Assembly: GCF_000346615.1 (NCBI RefSeq) | Contig: NZ_ANNU01000015.1 | Span: 1-64,000, forward strand | DNA length: 64,000 nucleotides | From: Nafulsella turpanensis ZLM-10 | GTDB lineage: Bacteria; Bacteroidota; Bacteroidia; Cytophagales; Cyclobacteriaceae | Reading direction: 5' to 3' | Part shown: one piece after another, positions 1-8,703 of the stretch | How positions within the stretch are numbered: the first letter of the stretch is position 1 | Layout: each line of letters starts with the position of its first letter | The notes under the pieces: model-generated | The model's database searches: none | Told to the model about the DNA's origin: nothing | Seen by the model: the letters and a program-made list of their open reading frames with translations, nothing else | Program-made: the position numbers and the translations under genes

Positions 1-97
1 AGCTAATTTATTCTGAAGCTATTTTATTCTGGCTTCTCAAGCGAAGACTGCTACTGCTTAGCTGCCTTTTTTCTCTCCTTTTTTCCAAAAGCGAATG
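1..97 (-). other. 5' leader of a stable-RNA operon running off the left edge
   Basis: Read on the minus strand, this stretch follows two tandem strong promoters and has no credible open reading frame. It is rich in purine runs and short repeats, as is usual for the leader ahead of a Bacteroidota 16S rRNA gene. The mature RNA itself is not in the window, so the identity (rRNA, tRNA cluster or ribosomal-protein operon) is inferred from promoter type and leader character only. Confidence 0.5.
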
Positions 98-128
98 CAA
101 AGGTAAAGGATGTTTTGCTTCGCTGCAA
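98..128 (-). promoter_or_regulatory. Promoter P2 of stable-RNA operon
   Basis: On the minus strand a -7 box TACCTTTG (98-105) lies 20 bases downstream of a TTG -33 box (126-128). This matches the Bacteroidota primary sigma factor consensus TTG-N19-TAnnTTTG. TACCTTTGCA is typical of strong rRNA and ribosomal-protein promoters in this phylum. Transcription would proceed leftwards, out of the window. Confidence 0.65.
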
Positions 129-250
129 GCTTTTCGTGAAGATTTATTTCTGAAGTTTCTCAGCAGCTTTATCGCCTACTCTCTTCCATTCCTCCTCTCA
201 AATTCCGCCTCAATCTCGCTGCCTCCTGGCCTGCTGCCGTAAGGGGAGTG

Positions 251-281
251 CAAAGGTAGAAAAACTTATTAAACCTGCAAA
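251..281 (-). promoter_or_regulatory. Promoter P1 of stable-RNA operon
   Basis: A second minus-strand -7 box TACCTTTG (251-258) is preceded by a TTTG -33 box (278-281) at exactly 19 bases. The upstream DNA (about 282-330) is AT-rich, like an UP element. Tandem promoters about 150 bases apart, both reading left, are the pattern of rRNA operons. The remaining bases 282-578 hold no gene that I can support. Confidence 0.65.
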
Positions 282-578
282 CACTCTTTTGAAAATATTG
301 TTAACTTTTCCTTTTTGTCTGTCCACGGCCGCTGTATAACTTCCATTTCTATGCTGCCCCACAAAAAATAACCATTCTGGTTTCTGTTCCACCATGACAG
401 CTTCTCTTACAGGATTATTTTTCTTCTGCAGGTTTATCTGGTAACTTTTTCCGTTCAAAGGCAAAAGTGGGTTCCCTTCAGAAAAAGCTTTCCTACACTT
501 TTGGAGGAATACAGGCCGTGGAATCCCACTGTTTTTGCAGATATGGGCTGATAAAATTCCAAGCTTGCTTCTTTCGGC

Positions 579-929
579 TTATTTATATTTAATGAAGCGG
601 ATGGTTAACGGATAAACGAAAAAGCCTCCTTTATCTGCCAGTAAAGCAGCTTTTATCATCATTACTACCTGGAAAATTAATATTACAGGGATTATTATTA
701 CCCCGATAAAAACAAAAAGCAACAAAGAGGCTATTAGCACATATATAGTTACTGAAATCTGGAAGTTGAGAGCTTCCCTTGCATGTTCTTCAAGTAAAAT
801 GGAATGTTCTTTTTTTAGCAGCCATACCAGCAGGGGTCCTACAATGTTTCCGAAGGGAAAGGCAAAGCCAGCAAAACCACTGAGGTGGGCAATAAGGATC
901 CATTGTTTTTCATTAAAAGCACTTTCCAT
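579..929 (-). CDS. DUF4870 domain membrane protein
   Basis: This 116-residue protein matches the DUF4870 pattern. It has an N-terminal amphipathic stretch (NEKQWILIAHLSGFAGF), a first hydrophobic segment around residues 20-38, and the charged signature HAREALNFQISVTIY at about residues 48-62. A long hydrophobic hairpin (residues 60-95) and a short basic tail follow. It is predicted to sit in the inner membrane with about three membrane spans. The function of the family is unknown. It stands alone, divergent from the WG-repeat gene on the right, with the stable-RNA promoters on its left. The length is normal for the family, so the start is accepted. Confidence 0.85.
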   Translation of the reverse strand: MESAFNEKQWILIAHLSGFAGFAFPFGNIVGPLLVWLLKKEHSILLEEHAREALNFQISVTIYVLIASLLLFVFIGVIIIPVILIFQVVMMIKAALLADKGGFFVYPLTIRFIKYK

Positions 930-1276
930 ACTTTATTCTTTTGGGTTTTCTCTTTTCTGAAAGTCTGGCTTTTTTGCTCTTGCTGACCTTTCCTCGCTGG
1001 AAGATTTCCAATCTCCTCCTCTCCCAAAGGAACAGCCTCTGACTCACTTCAGAAAAAATTAATTATTTTTATGTACTAAATATTTTATGCTAGCCTTTAT
1101 TCCTTTACGTTCTTACTGCCAGCGGTTTAAGATATATGTTCACAATGTAGTATTTATTCGCCATAATGGTGAACTTTACATATCAAATTATGCTAAACCA
1201 GGGGTTAGCTGAATTTCAAAAGTTTAGCGAACACATACCCTGTTTATTGATTATTCTTTATAAACCTTCTTCTTAA
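930..1276. other. Divergent intergenic region, no gene seen
   Basis: This 347-base AT-rich gap separates the DUF4870 gene (minus) from the WG-repeat gene (plus), so promoters for both should lie here. I found no convincing TTG-N19-TAnnTTTG pair and no RNA gene. Confidence 0.5.
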
Positions 1277-2389
1277 ATGAAGAATAAGTTTGTTCGGCAG
1301 TTTTATTCAATGCTTTTAATGAGAATCCTTTTGTTTTTTATATATCTCCTGGGGTGGGTAGCGTTGGCTGGTGTGCCGGCTGTGGCGCAGGAACTTTATC
1401 CTATGAGGAACTTTAATAAATGGGGCTATATCAATAGCGAGGGCCGGTGGATTATTCCTCCCCAGTATGAAATGGCGCTTAATTTTTCAGATGGCCTTGC
1501 TCTGGTAAAAGATACCTATAAGGGTGGAGAAGTATGGGATGTTATTAATGAAAAAGGGGAAAAGGTAATCCAGTCGGAGTACTATGGTTATGGTATTTTC
1601 CTTAAAATATACGACTACCGTATTTCTATCAAACCTAACCAGCAGTTTACTGAAGGACTTATTCCGGTGGCTATTGAAATTATGGATCCGAATTATAAAG
1701 GGGAAACGGTAAGCGGTTTTCTGAATAAAGAGGGCGAGCTGGAAGTTTATGGCTACTACGATAAGGTTTATAGTTTCCATGATGGATATGCCGTTGCAGA
1801 AAAAGACGGGAAGTTTGGTTTTATTGATAAGACGGGCGAGTGGGTTATCAATCCGACCTATGCCATGGCCGGTTCTTTTTCGAATGGTTTAGCTCCTGTA
1901 CTGGATGAGAAAAGCCGGAAATGGGGCTTCATTAATAAAAAAGGTGAGTGGACAATTAAACCACAGTTCAGTAAAGCCAAAGAATTCTCCGATGGACTTG
2001 CAGCTGTCTGGAAGGACTTTAAGTGGGGATATATTAATGTGTATGGCGAGTATATTGTTCCTCTGCAGTTCCGGATTGCAGAATCGTTCTCCGATGGATA
2101 TGCATATGTAGGAAAAGACAATTCTTACTACTTCATCAATAAAAATGGAGAAAAGGCTTTTTCAGATGAATTATATGGAAAACTCTGCTTTACCAGACCT
2201 TTTGTAAATGGAGCTGCTTTAATGGCCATTGCTCCGGACGGACGCAGTTGTTTCAATTTTGAAGTTGCAGAAGAGGTTATTATTCTCCAGGACACAAATC
2301 TGTTGCTGTACCTGGATACCAATGGGGATGTTATTTATAAGCAGGAAATGGAAGAATATTATACGGTCAATAAAATCAGGAGACCTTAA
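1277..2389 (+). CDS. WG repeat-containing exported protein
   Basis: The protein has 370 residues with a signal peptide-like N-terminus (hydrophobic core about 12-35, ending AVAQE). It then carries at least six tandem WG repeats of about 45-50 residues, recognisable by phrases such as KWGYINSEGRWIIPPQYE, KFGFIDKTGEWVINPTY, KWGFINKKGEWTIKPQF and KWGYINVYGEYIVPLQF. Each is followed by a FSDGLA-type turn. WG repeats form beta-rich folds, probably propeller-like, on exported proteins of Bacteroidota. No enzymatic motif is visible, and the molecular role is unknown. The gene is monocistronic and converges on the DUF2007 gene four bases away. Confidence 0.85.
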   Translation: MKNKFVRQFYSMLLMRILLFFIYLLGWVALAGVPAVAQELYPMRNFNKWGYINSEGRWIIPPQYEMALNFSDGLALVKDTYKGGEVWDVINEKGEKVIQSEYYGYGIFLKIYDYRISIKPNQQFTEGLIPVAIEIMDPNYKGETVSGFLNKEGELEVYGYYDKVYSFHDGYAVAEKDGKFGFIDKTGEWVINPTYAMAGSFSNGLAPVLDEKSRKWGFINKKGEWTIKPQFSKAKEFSDGLAAVWKDFKWGYINVYGEYIVPLQFRIAESFSDGYAYVGKDNSYYFINKNGEKAFSDELYGKLCFTRPFVNGAALMAIAPDGRSCFNFEVAEEVIILQDTNLLLYLDTNGDVIYKQEMEEYYTVNKIRRP

Positions 2390-2392
2390 TCT

Positions 2393-2662
2393 TTACTCCC
2401 CTTCCAGTGCAGGTTCATCAGTGGCTGCTCCTGCATGGAAAATATTTTTTACCAGGGCTTCTGCCTTCAAAAAATCATCTTCCGAAACAAAAACCTCTGC
2501 AGAATGATCAGCTTCGACGGACATCCAGCCGGCTAAAAAATTCTCCTGCAGGTGATTTCGAACGAGTGAACCAATGGCGTTTTCGCTGAGGTAGTCATGA
2601 ACCTGATCGGCCTCAACAGCTGAGCCTTTAAAAACAGCTATGTATCCTTTCTCTTTCATCAT
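2393..2662 (-). CDS. DUF2007 domain protein (putative signal transducing protein)
   Basis: This 89-residue protein fits the DUF2007 fold. It has a first strand (GYIAVFKGSAVEADQVHDYL), a central AIGSLVRNH segment and a final VFVSEDDFLKAEALV helix. In the family this small ferredoxin-like domain occurs alone or fused to membrane or signalling domains. No biochemical activity is established. Two adjacent ATG codons (M1, M2) are possible starts. The gene ends 3 bases from the stop of the convergent WG-repeat gene. Confidence 0.8.
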   Translation of the reverse strand: MMKEKGYIAVFKGSAVEADQVHDYLSENAIGSLVRNHLQENFLAGWMSVEADHSAEVFVSEDDFLKAEALVKNIFHAGAATDEPALEGE

Positions 2663-2740
2663 CCTTCTGTTTTAGATTGAAAACTTCTAGCCCGAAGTAA
2701 GAAATAAACCAGCTTGCTCCCGGAATGTTAGCCTATAACT

Positions 2741-2777
2741 AAAAAATAAAAACCGGCACAAATTGCTTGTACCGGTT
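2741..2777 (-). terminator. Rho-independent terminator of the acyl-CoA ligase gene
   Basis: Inverted arms of 11 bases (2751-2761 and 2767-2777, one wobble pair, loop of 5) form an AACCGG-type hairpin. Read on the minus strand, it is followed by a T-rich run (complement of 2741-2750). It lies 7 bases beyond the stop codon of the ligase gene. Confidence 0.8.
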
Positions 2778-2783
2778 AAGAAT

Positions 2784-4589
2784 TTAAACTGCTTCAGCTT
2801 CCTGCTTACGGTCTTGTTCAGGATACTCTCCAGCATAAATTTCCTGAATAAGTGCCTCATTTTTTTGATGAATGGCCTTCCGCTTTAGTTTAAGGGTGGG
2901 GGTTAATTCTCCACTTTCAATCGTCCATTGCTCTGGTAATAAGCGGTATTGCTTTATCTTTTCGTACTGGGCAAAATCTTCATTCGCTTTATCGATTTCA
3001 CGATGGAATTTATTCTGAACCTGCGGATGCCGGAGCATGGCAACATTATTCGTATACTCCACCTGCTTTACTTTACACCACTCCCGCAGGTTATCGAAAT
3101 TGGGCACCACCAGGGCAGCCGGAAAACGCTCCCCTTCTCCTACCACCATTACCTGCTCAATAAGAGTCGATTCTTTTAACTTATTTTCCAGCACCTGCGG
3201 GGCTATGTATTTACCACCTGAGGTTTTAAACATTTCTTTTTTACGATCGGTAATCGCAAGGAAACGCCCTTCCCTCAACTCTCCTACATCGCCCGTGTGA
3301 AACCATCCATCTTTATCGATTACTTCGGCGGTTAGCTCAGGTTTATTGTAATAGCCTTTCATTACGTTAGGGCCTTTAACCAGTATTTCTCCATCTTCGG
3401 CAATCTTTACTTCCACCCCATCGAGTAACTCTCCCACGGTTCCTACCCGTACCCTCTCCGGATCGAGGCGGGTAAAGGCAACTCCCGGCGAAGTTTCGGT
3501 AAGGCCGTATGCTTCACAAACCGGAATCTGGCCTGCCCAGAAGACTCTTCCTAAGCGTGGTTGAAGGGCCGCAGCGCCCGATACAATCATTTTTACATTG
3601 CCCCCAAGGGCTTCCCGCCATTTGCTAAAGATGAGTTTATTGGCCAGCTTTAACTGAAAGTTGTACCACCAGCTATTTTCTTTATGCGGCTCATATTCAT
3701 CTCCAAGCCGAAGTGCCCAGAAAAAGAGTGCTCGCTTTGCTCCGGTCAGCTCCATTCCTTTAGCCACTATCTTATCATACACCTTCTCCAGCAGACGTGG
3801 AACAGTGGTAAACATTTCGGGCTGAACTTCCTTCAGGTTTTCCCCAATTGTTTCCATGCTTTCGGCATAATAAATGGGGAGGCCTCTGTTGATATAAGAA
3901 TAAACTGCCGTACGTTCGAAAATATGACAGATGGGTAAAAAACTTAATGCTTTGCCATTTGCGCTAAGATTAGGAAAAATATCTGCCACTGCCTGCGCAT
4001 TACTCATAATATTCCGGTGTGTTAGCATTACCCCTTTTGGATTACCGGTAGTACCGGAGGTATAGATAAGGGTAAGCAAATCGTCCTCTTTCACCTGAGC
4101 CTTTAATGGCTCCAGCTGCTCAGGGTCTTCGCCCTCACCCTTTTTAGCCAGTTCGCTCCAGTGTTGGGCACCCTTTACCTGCTCGAAAGTATAGATACCA
4201 CGGATGTTCATTCCTTCTGTGGCCTGCTCTACCTTTCTAAGGAGCTCTTCATCGGCCACAAAAACCATTTTAACACCGGCATCTTCAAAAATGTAGCGGT
4301 AATCCCTGATGGTGATGGTTGGATACATAGGCACACTTACCGCCCCCAGCTGCTGCATACCAAAATCCACAAAGTTCCACTCAGGTCGGTTAGGAGATAT
4401 AATGGCTATTTTATCGTCCTTTACAATTCCTTCTTTTTTCAGGCCAATACTCATCCGATTTGCGATATCGACGAAGTCCTGGCTGCTGTACTCAACCCAT
4501 TGGCCATTACGTTTGTGTGCCAGCATATTGGGTTTTGGATTCTGTGCTAACAGCTGAGGAAGGAGGTCAAAAAGTCTGGTTGGCTTCAT
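2784..4589 (-). CDS. Long-chain fatty acid-CoA ligase (AMP-forming)
   Basis: This 601-residue adenylate-forming enzyme activates long-chain fatty acids to acyl-CoA with ATP, using an acyl-AMP intermediate. The P-loop-like A3 motif YTSGTTGNPKGVMLTH lies around residues 175-190, the A5 motif EAYGLTETSPG around 350, and the A7 motif GWFHTGDVGEL around 430. The A8 hinge ITDRKKEMFKTSGGKYIAP lies about 445-465. The architecture and length match the FadD15/long-chain ACSL group common in Bacteroidota. It is probably cytosolic or peripheral to the membrane. It would feed acyl-CoA to the beta-oxidation genes at 54-60 kb but is not in the same operon. It is monocistronic with its own terminator. Confidence 0.92.
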   Translation of the reverse strand: MKPTRLFDLLPQLLAQNPKPNMLAHKRNGQWVEYSSQDFVDIANRMSIGLKKEGIVKDDKIAIISPNRPEWNFVDFGMQQLGAVSVPMYPTITIRDYRYIFEDAGVKMVFVADEELLRKVEQATEGMNIRGIYTFEQVKGAQHWSELAKKGEGEDPEQLEPLKAQVKEDDLLTLIYTSGTTGNPKGVMLTHRNIMSNAQAVADIFPNLSANGKALSFLPICHIFERTAVYSYINRGLPIYYAESMETIGENLKEVQPEMFTTVPRLLEKVYDKIVAKGMELTGAKRALFFWALRLGDEYEPHKENSWWYNFQLKLANKLIFSKWREALGGNVKMIVSGAAALQPRLGRVFWAGQIPVCEAYGLTETSPGVAFTRLDPERVRVGTVGELLDGVEVKIAEDGEILVKGPNVMKGYYNKPELTAEVIDKDGWFHTGDVGELREGRFLAITDRKKEMFKTSGGKYIAPQVLENKLKESTLIEQVMVVGEGERFPAALVVPNFDNLREWCKVKQVEYTNNVAMLRHPQVQNKFHREIDKANEDFAQYEKIKQYRLLPEQWTIESGELTPTLKLKRKAIHQKNEALIQEIYAGEYPEQDRKQEAEAV

Positions 4590-4746
4590 GCTTTTACAGG
4601 TAATTTTAACATACAGGAATATATTAAAATTAAAGAATGAATGAAAGCCTTATCTTAAAAATTTATTCTGATTAAATCCTGTTTATTAAAATAATGTAGT
4701 AACTGCACATGTTCGGAAACAGGATTGGCTGGAGAGCAGCCGGCAG

Positions 4747-4789
4747 CTTTCTTTTCATGCGCCCGTTTTTCCTGTTCGGGAAAAGAAAG
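4747..4789 (-). terminator. Possible terminator downstream of the TPR gene
   Basis: A perfect 10-base inverted repeat (4747-4756 and 4780-4789, arms CTTTCTTTTC/GAAAAGAAAG) encloses a smaller CCCG/CGGG hairpin. It begins 3 bases past the TPR gene's stop. There is no long T-run, so termination is plausible but not certain. Confidence 0.45.
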
Positions 4790-4791
4790 GA

Positions 4792-6636
4792 CTAATTCGG
4801 GAAATCGCCGCGCAGGGTTCGAAAACGCTTACGGGCATCCGAGACATACACACTACCTGGATAAAGGCTTAGAAACTCACGATAATACTCCATAGCCTGT
4901 TGTTTGTTATCCAGGTATTCCTCGTATATGCGGGCTCGCTGGTAAAAGGCATCATCGCCCAAAACATCCTGACCCCAGTTTTGTGTAATTTGGGTAAGCT
5001 TGTCCACAGCCAGGCTATAGTTGCCCAGCTCAAGTGCAATCTTCGCCTGTAAATTCAGTACCTCATCTGTAAGGCTGTGCCCCCTAAATTCTGAAAGCAG
5101 GCTGTCGAGCGACTGCAGGGCAGCTTCTTTTTTGTTCTGGAAGAGCAGTAATTCCGCATCTGCATATTGCTTCATGGCCCTGTCGGACGTATCGAGTGCG
5201 CTATTGGTCTTGATTAAGAGACTCAGCGCCATGGCGTCGTTGGCAATTTCGCGGGTGGTGGCTTCTTTCAGTACGTCTAAATGACCCTGGGCAAGGGCAA
5301 ATTCTCCTTTATAGTAGGATAGCTTAGCATTTTTAAGCTTTGCCTCATACCCGAGTGGTTCATCCTTATGTTCCTTTTCAACCTGTGAATAAAGAAGGGT
5401 GGCTTCCCATGGTTCACCAGCCAAAAGGTAGATATCGCCCAGTGCCAGTTTACTTTGTGCCCTCAGGTTTTCATCGACACGGGGAGCAGCTATGATGGTT
5501 TTGAGGATACTGATGGCCGAGTCTTTCTGGTCAAGATAAAACGCATGCAGCATGGCCTTACTGTTAAGTGCTTCGAGGGAGGTGTTATTGATACCTATTT
5601 CCTTTACCAGCTGCTCATAATCTTTTACAAGCTTTACAATTTCCTGCCTGTCTACCGGGTAAGTATTCTTTACCAGTTCCTCTCTTGCCTTTATTACATA
5701 GCGGCGAGCCACATAGTAGGCATTTCCCTGCCTGAACTCATCGGCAATATATTCGAAAATTTGTATGGCCTCCGGGTAAGCCTGGTTATCCAGGGCAATA
5801 ATGCCTAAATCAATTAATTCAGATGCGCCTGTCTGCAGGCGTTTTTGCATCGCTCTGGCCTGGACAAAAGCACCATAAAAGTTTTTCTGCTGTACGTTTA
5901 CCCAAATCAGTAAATCGGAGAAATGGAGGTTATCTGGATTCTTCTGTACCTTTTCGAATAAAATTCTTTTAAATGCCTCTAAATCTTCTGGTTCTGAGAG
6001 TGAAGCCTGGAGCATATTCTTTACATACTCCATATTCCGGGGGTTTTGCTCAATATAGCGAAAGTATTCGCTAATCATTTTCTCTTTTTCGCCCATAGCT
6101 CTGTAGATATTTGCCATCTGTAAAGCATAGGCACCAGTTTCATCTTTTTGCACTTCCCGGGCCCGCTGGTACGTCTGCAGGGTTCTATCGTATAAGCGCT
6201 TGTTGAAAAAGAGTTGGGCAACTAAATTGGTTTTATAATTATTGCTGATGGCTGCACTTATAATCTCTTCGTACAGCTTATTCGCTTTTTTTGTCTCTCC
6301 CTGCAGTTCGTAAAGACGGGCCAGGTCTATCTGGTACATTTCCGGATTAGCGTGGCTCTTTACCTGTCGCTCCAGGTAGTTTTCGGCATCTTTATAAGCC
6401 TGGGTACTTATTAACAGCTCCAGGTAATTATCGTGGATAAAAGGAACGTTCTCGCTGTTCTTGACGAGGGTTTCATACATCGAAAGCGCTTTTTCTGTTT
6501 CACCCTGCTCGAAATACTGGTTGGCAAGCCGAATATCTTCCTGATCCTGTGCATAAGAAGCAGGAACAAGCCAGATGAGCATTGCACAAAGGGCAAAAAA
6601 GAATCGGAACGAGCTAATTTTTTCACTTATACACAT
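4792..6636 (-). CDS. Exported tetratricopeptide-repeat protein
   Basis: The protein has 614 residues with a signal peptide (hydrophobic residues about 11-27, cleavage near ASYAQ). Degenerate TPR helices follow throughout, for example NQYFEQGETEKALSMYETLV, and the C-terminal repeat DKLTQITQNWGQDVLGDDAF followed by AMEYYREFLSLYPGSVYVSD, which resembles outer-membrane-assembly TPR scaffolds. It is probably a periplasmic scaffold, and no partner is evident. The start codon ATG (6634-6636) overlaps a perfect DnaA box at 6627-6635 on the border of the candidate replication origin. The gene is transcribed away from that origin. The exact function is not known. Confidence 0.8.
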   Translation of the reverse strand: MCISEKISSFRFFFALCAMLIWLVPASYAQDQEDIRLANQYFEQGETEKALSMYETLVKNSENVPFIHDNYLELLISTQAYKDAENYLERQVKSHANPEMYQIDLARLYELQGETKKANKLYEEIISAAISNNYKTNLVAQLFFNKRLYDRTLQTYQRAREVQKDETGAYALQMANIYRAMGEKEKMISEYFRYIEQNPRNMEYVKNMLQASLSEPEDLEAFKRILFEKVQKNPDNLHFSDLLIWVNVQQKNFYGAFVQARAMQKRLQTGASELIDLGIIALDNQAYPEAIQIFEYIADEFRQGNAYYVARRYVIKAREELVKNTYPVDRQEIVKLVKDYEQLVKEIGINNTSLEALNSKAMLHAFYLDQKDSAISILKTIIAAPRVDENLRAQSKLALGDIYLLAGEPWEATLLYSQVEKEHKDEPLGYEAKLKNAKLSYYKGEFALAQGHLDVLKEATTREIANDAMALSLLIKTNSALDTSDRAMKQYADAELLLFQNKKEAALQSLDSLLSEFRGHSLTDEVLNLQAKIALELGNYSLAVDKLTQITQNWGQDVLGDDAFYQRARIYEEYLDNKQQAMEYYREFLSLYPGSVYVSDARKRFRTLRGDFPN

Positions 6637-7013
6637 TATCCCCTGCCTAATTATTAATATTGGTTCAATTTATAAATAAGTTATTATATCTATTAAGGTG
6701 TGAATTCGTGGATAAGTTTCTGAATTGCCTTTCTCAGTTTTGTATTTTACAGCCTTTTCTGAAAAATGGCGCTTTTTAAAAACTTTTAACCTTTTAAAAA
6801 TCAATTAGTTATATACTTGTTCTTAAAGTAGTACATGAATATTTTATGAAGTTTAGAATGGTGGGTAATTGTGGAAAGGCGGGTGAATTGTTTCTGCTAA
6901 GTGGCCGACTTTACACACATCCGATTTCCACGAGAGGCAACTGTGTATTATTGCCTTTTTATCCACCCCCTGTTTCCACACTTTCCACTACTTATACACA
7001 TCGTTTATTCACG
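6627..7013. other. oriC: Candidate chromosomal replication origin (oriC): DnaA-box cluster
   Basis: Two perfect DnaA boxes TTATACACA (6627-6635 and 6992-7000, same orientation) bracket an AT-rich gap. One-mismatch boxes lie at 6707-6715 (minus, TTATCCACG), 6911-6919 (TTACACACA), 6942-6950 (minus, TAATACACA), 6959-6967 (TTATCCACC) and 7005-7013 (TTATTCACG). Weaker TTTCCAC repeats lie at 6870-6878, 6972-6980 and 6981-6989. About 200 bases of strongly AT-rich DNA (6640-6850) could be the unwinding element. mnmG and parS sites within 5 kb support the call. It is not proven, because skew and dnaA location were not tested. Confidence 0.7.
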
Positions 7014-8699
7014 TACTTCTATTTCTTTCAGTTCCCAGTTTGCCTTTAGGCTAATTGTTTCATCCAGTAGAATTACAGGTTCAGGCTCTATCCTTTCGTA
7101 GATATTACCCGGATCCCACTGTCCGTTTTCATTTTCATCTATCAGCACTCTTATGCGGTACTCCCCGGGTGCTACATAATTAAAGGTAAAGTTGTGTTGA
7201 TTCTCCACTTCTTTTACCACTTTAAAGGTATTGGCATCAAGGAGCTGAATGGTGAAGGAATCTGCCTCGCTGGAAAAGCGGCCCTGTAGCAGTCCAAAGT
7301 TTTTAGCATCTGCCCAGCGGTAGCTTAGTTCAGATGCTTTGGAGCTGTCCTGTTCTGCACTAATAAAAGCAGCTTTGCCTAAATGCAGGCTAAACCCGTT
7401 TGTCGCCGTTGGCTGCACTGGTATTTCTTCCTGTAGTGAAGCTTTTTCTGATGACTGGTTTGCGATAGTTTTTGTTGGCTCGAGAAGTTTATTGATCTCC
7501 AGTCTGTCGCGCCGGCTGTTCCACGTGAAGTCTTTTTCAGGCACAATCTGCACGGTCGTAAGACTATCGTAGCGGATAAAAAGGCTGTCGGTATTTACTT
7601 CCTTCACAGGTTTCGTAAAGGAAATGGTGGCGGTAAAATCTTTTTCTACAGCAGCTCCTGACTTTGGTATAACAGTATACTCGAAAGGGCCTTTCTCCCG
7701 CTTGCTCTCCTGGAATTTAACATAGACTGTATCCTGTAACTGCTGGCCCAGTGAATCGGTTAATGAGAGAAAAGTAGCAAGACTATCCTGTATAGGCCAT
7801 GCATTATACACCCTGATAGTTTTATTTTCTTCCACCAGGTTGCTGTAGAGCGGTTCTTCTGTTTCTTCCAGTGGTTGTAGCTCATAATCTTTTACTGCCT
7901 TATTCAGCCTGATATCAAAATAAGGGCCGGAAGGTCTGGCACTGTTAACGGCCGGTGGATTGGTGTTAATACTAAGTAAATTTATATTTAAAGAGTCTAT
8001 ATTTGAATTTAAGTATATTGTATCTTTAATAAATCCAAAAGGCTCATTACTCGCTTCGGTTTTCAGGTTCCTGTTGGCATCTGCGGTAGCGTACAGTAGA
8101 TACTCTCCTACCTTTAGATTATTAAACTGAAAAAAACCTGTTTCATCTGTTTTTGAAAGATAGTAAGGCCTGCTGTTAAAAATATTAAGGGTATCCTTTG
8201 CACGGTAGAGGCCTACCAGCGCATCGGCTACCGGCTCTCCGGTTAAGAGCCGTTGTACGGTGCCTGAAATTGACATAGAATCAAGGAATGCTCCGGTACT
8301 AAATGCGAGCTGCAAATCTTCTACCGGATTTCCTTCGTTTAAATCTGAAATTCCCTCACGAAAGCTAAGGGTATAAGTAGTATTTGTATCGAAAGGTTGT
8401 TGGAAAAGGAGTTCAACCGTATTTTTATTTATTTTGGTTTTATACTCTCCTTGTATGGAGGGCGTAATAATGAGCTGATTTGCCAGGTCTTTTACCTGTA
8501 CCGCTTCATTAAATTCAAGCCGTACAATTCTTTCATTATAATGCACGGCCCCACCTGTAGGATTTACCTTTACCAGTGCCGGCGGAATGGTGTCTTTAGG
8601 ACCTCCGGTGGGCGTGCTGATATTTGCACAGGAGGTAACAAAGACCTGAATAAAGAAATAAATGCCTGCGATAACAATCCAGTAGTTGCGCTTTCTCAT
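7005..8699 (-). CDS. Ig-like (Big_5) domain lipoprotein
   Basis: The protein has 564 residues. A lipoprotein signal ends VTSC with the lipidated cysteine at residue 24. The phrase PTGGPKDTIPPALVKVNPT then leads into an SbsA/Big_5 Ig-like domain (about 38-135: RIVRLEFNEAV, TYTLSFREGISDLNEGN). A carboxypeptidase-regulatory-like domain follows (about 140-215: SGTV, GEPVADALVGLY, GFFQFNNLKVGEYLL). The C-terminus has an EYRIRVLIDENENGQWD motif of the kind seen at the ends of this family. It is likely anchored in the outer membrane, and its role is unknown. It lies 4 bases after the methyltransferase gene in the mnmG run. A degenerate parS (7517-7532) lies within it. Confidence 0.85.
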   Translation of the reverse strand: MRKRNYWIVIAGIYFFIQVFVTSCANISTPTGGPKDTIPPALVKVNPTGGAVHYNERIVRLEFNEAVQVKDLANQLIITPSIQGEYKTKINKNTVELLFQQPFDTNTTYTLSFREGISDLNEGNPVEDLQLAFSTGAFLDSMSISGTVQRLLTGEPVADALVGLYRAKDTLNIFNSRPYYLSKTDETGFFQFNNLKVGEYLLYATADANRNLKTEASNEPFGFIKDTIYLNSNIDSLNINLLSINTNPPAVNSARPSGPYFDIRLNKAVKDYELQPLEETEEPLYSNLVEENKTIRVYNAWPIQDSLATFLSLTDSLGQQLQDTVYVKFQESKREKGPFEYTVIPKSGAAVEKDFTATISFTKPVKEVNTDSLFIRYDSLTTVQIVPEKDFTWNSRRDRLEINKLLEPTKTIANQSSEKASLQEEIPVQPTATNGFSLHLGKAAFISAEQDSSKASELSYRWADAKNFGLLQGRFSSEADSFTIQLLDANTFKVVKEVENQHNFTFNYVAPGEYRIRVLIDENENGQWDPGNIYERIEPEPVILLDETISLKANWELKEIEVRE

Positions 8700-8703
8700 G
8701 CTG

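Noticed and set aside
210-464. 84-residue minus-strand open frame
   Set aside because: It overlaps the -33 and -7 boxes of stable-RNA promoter P1, has no family features and an unlikely composition.
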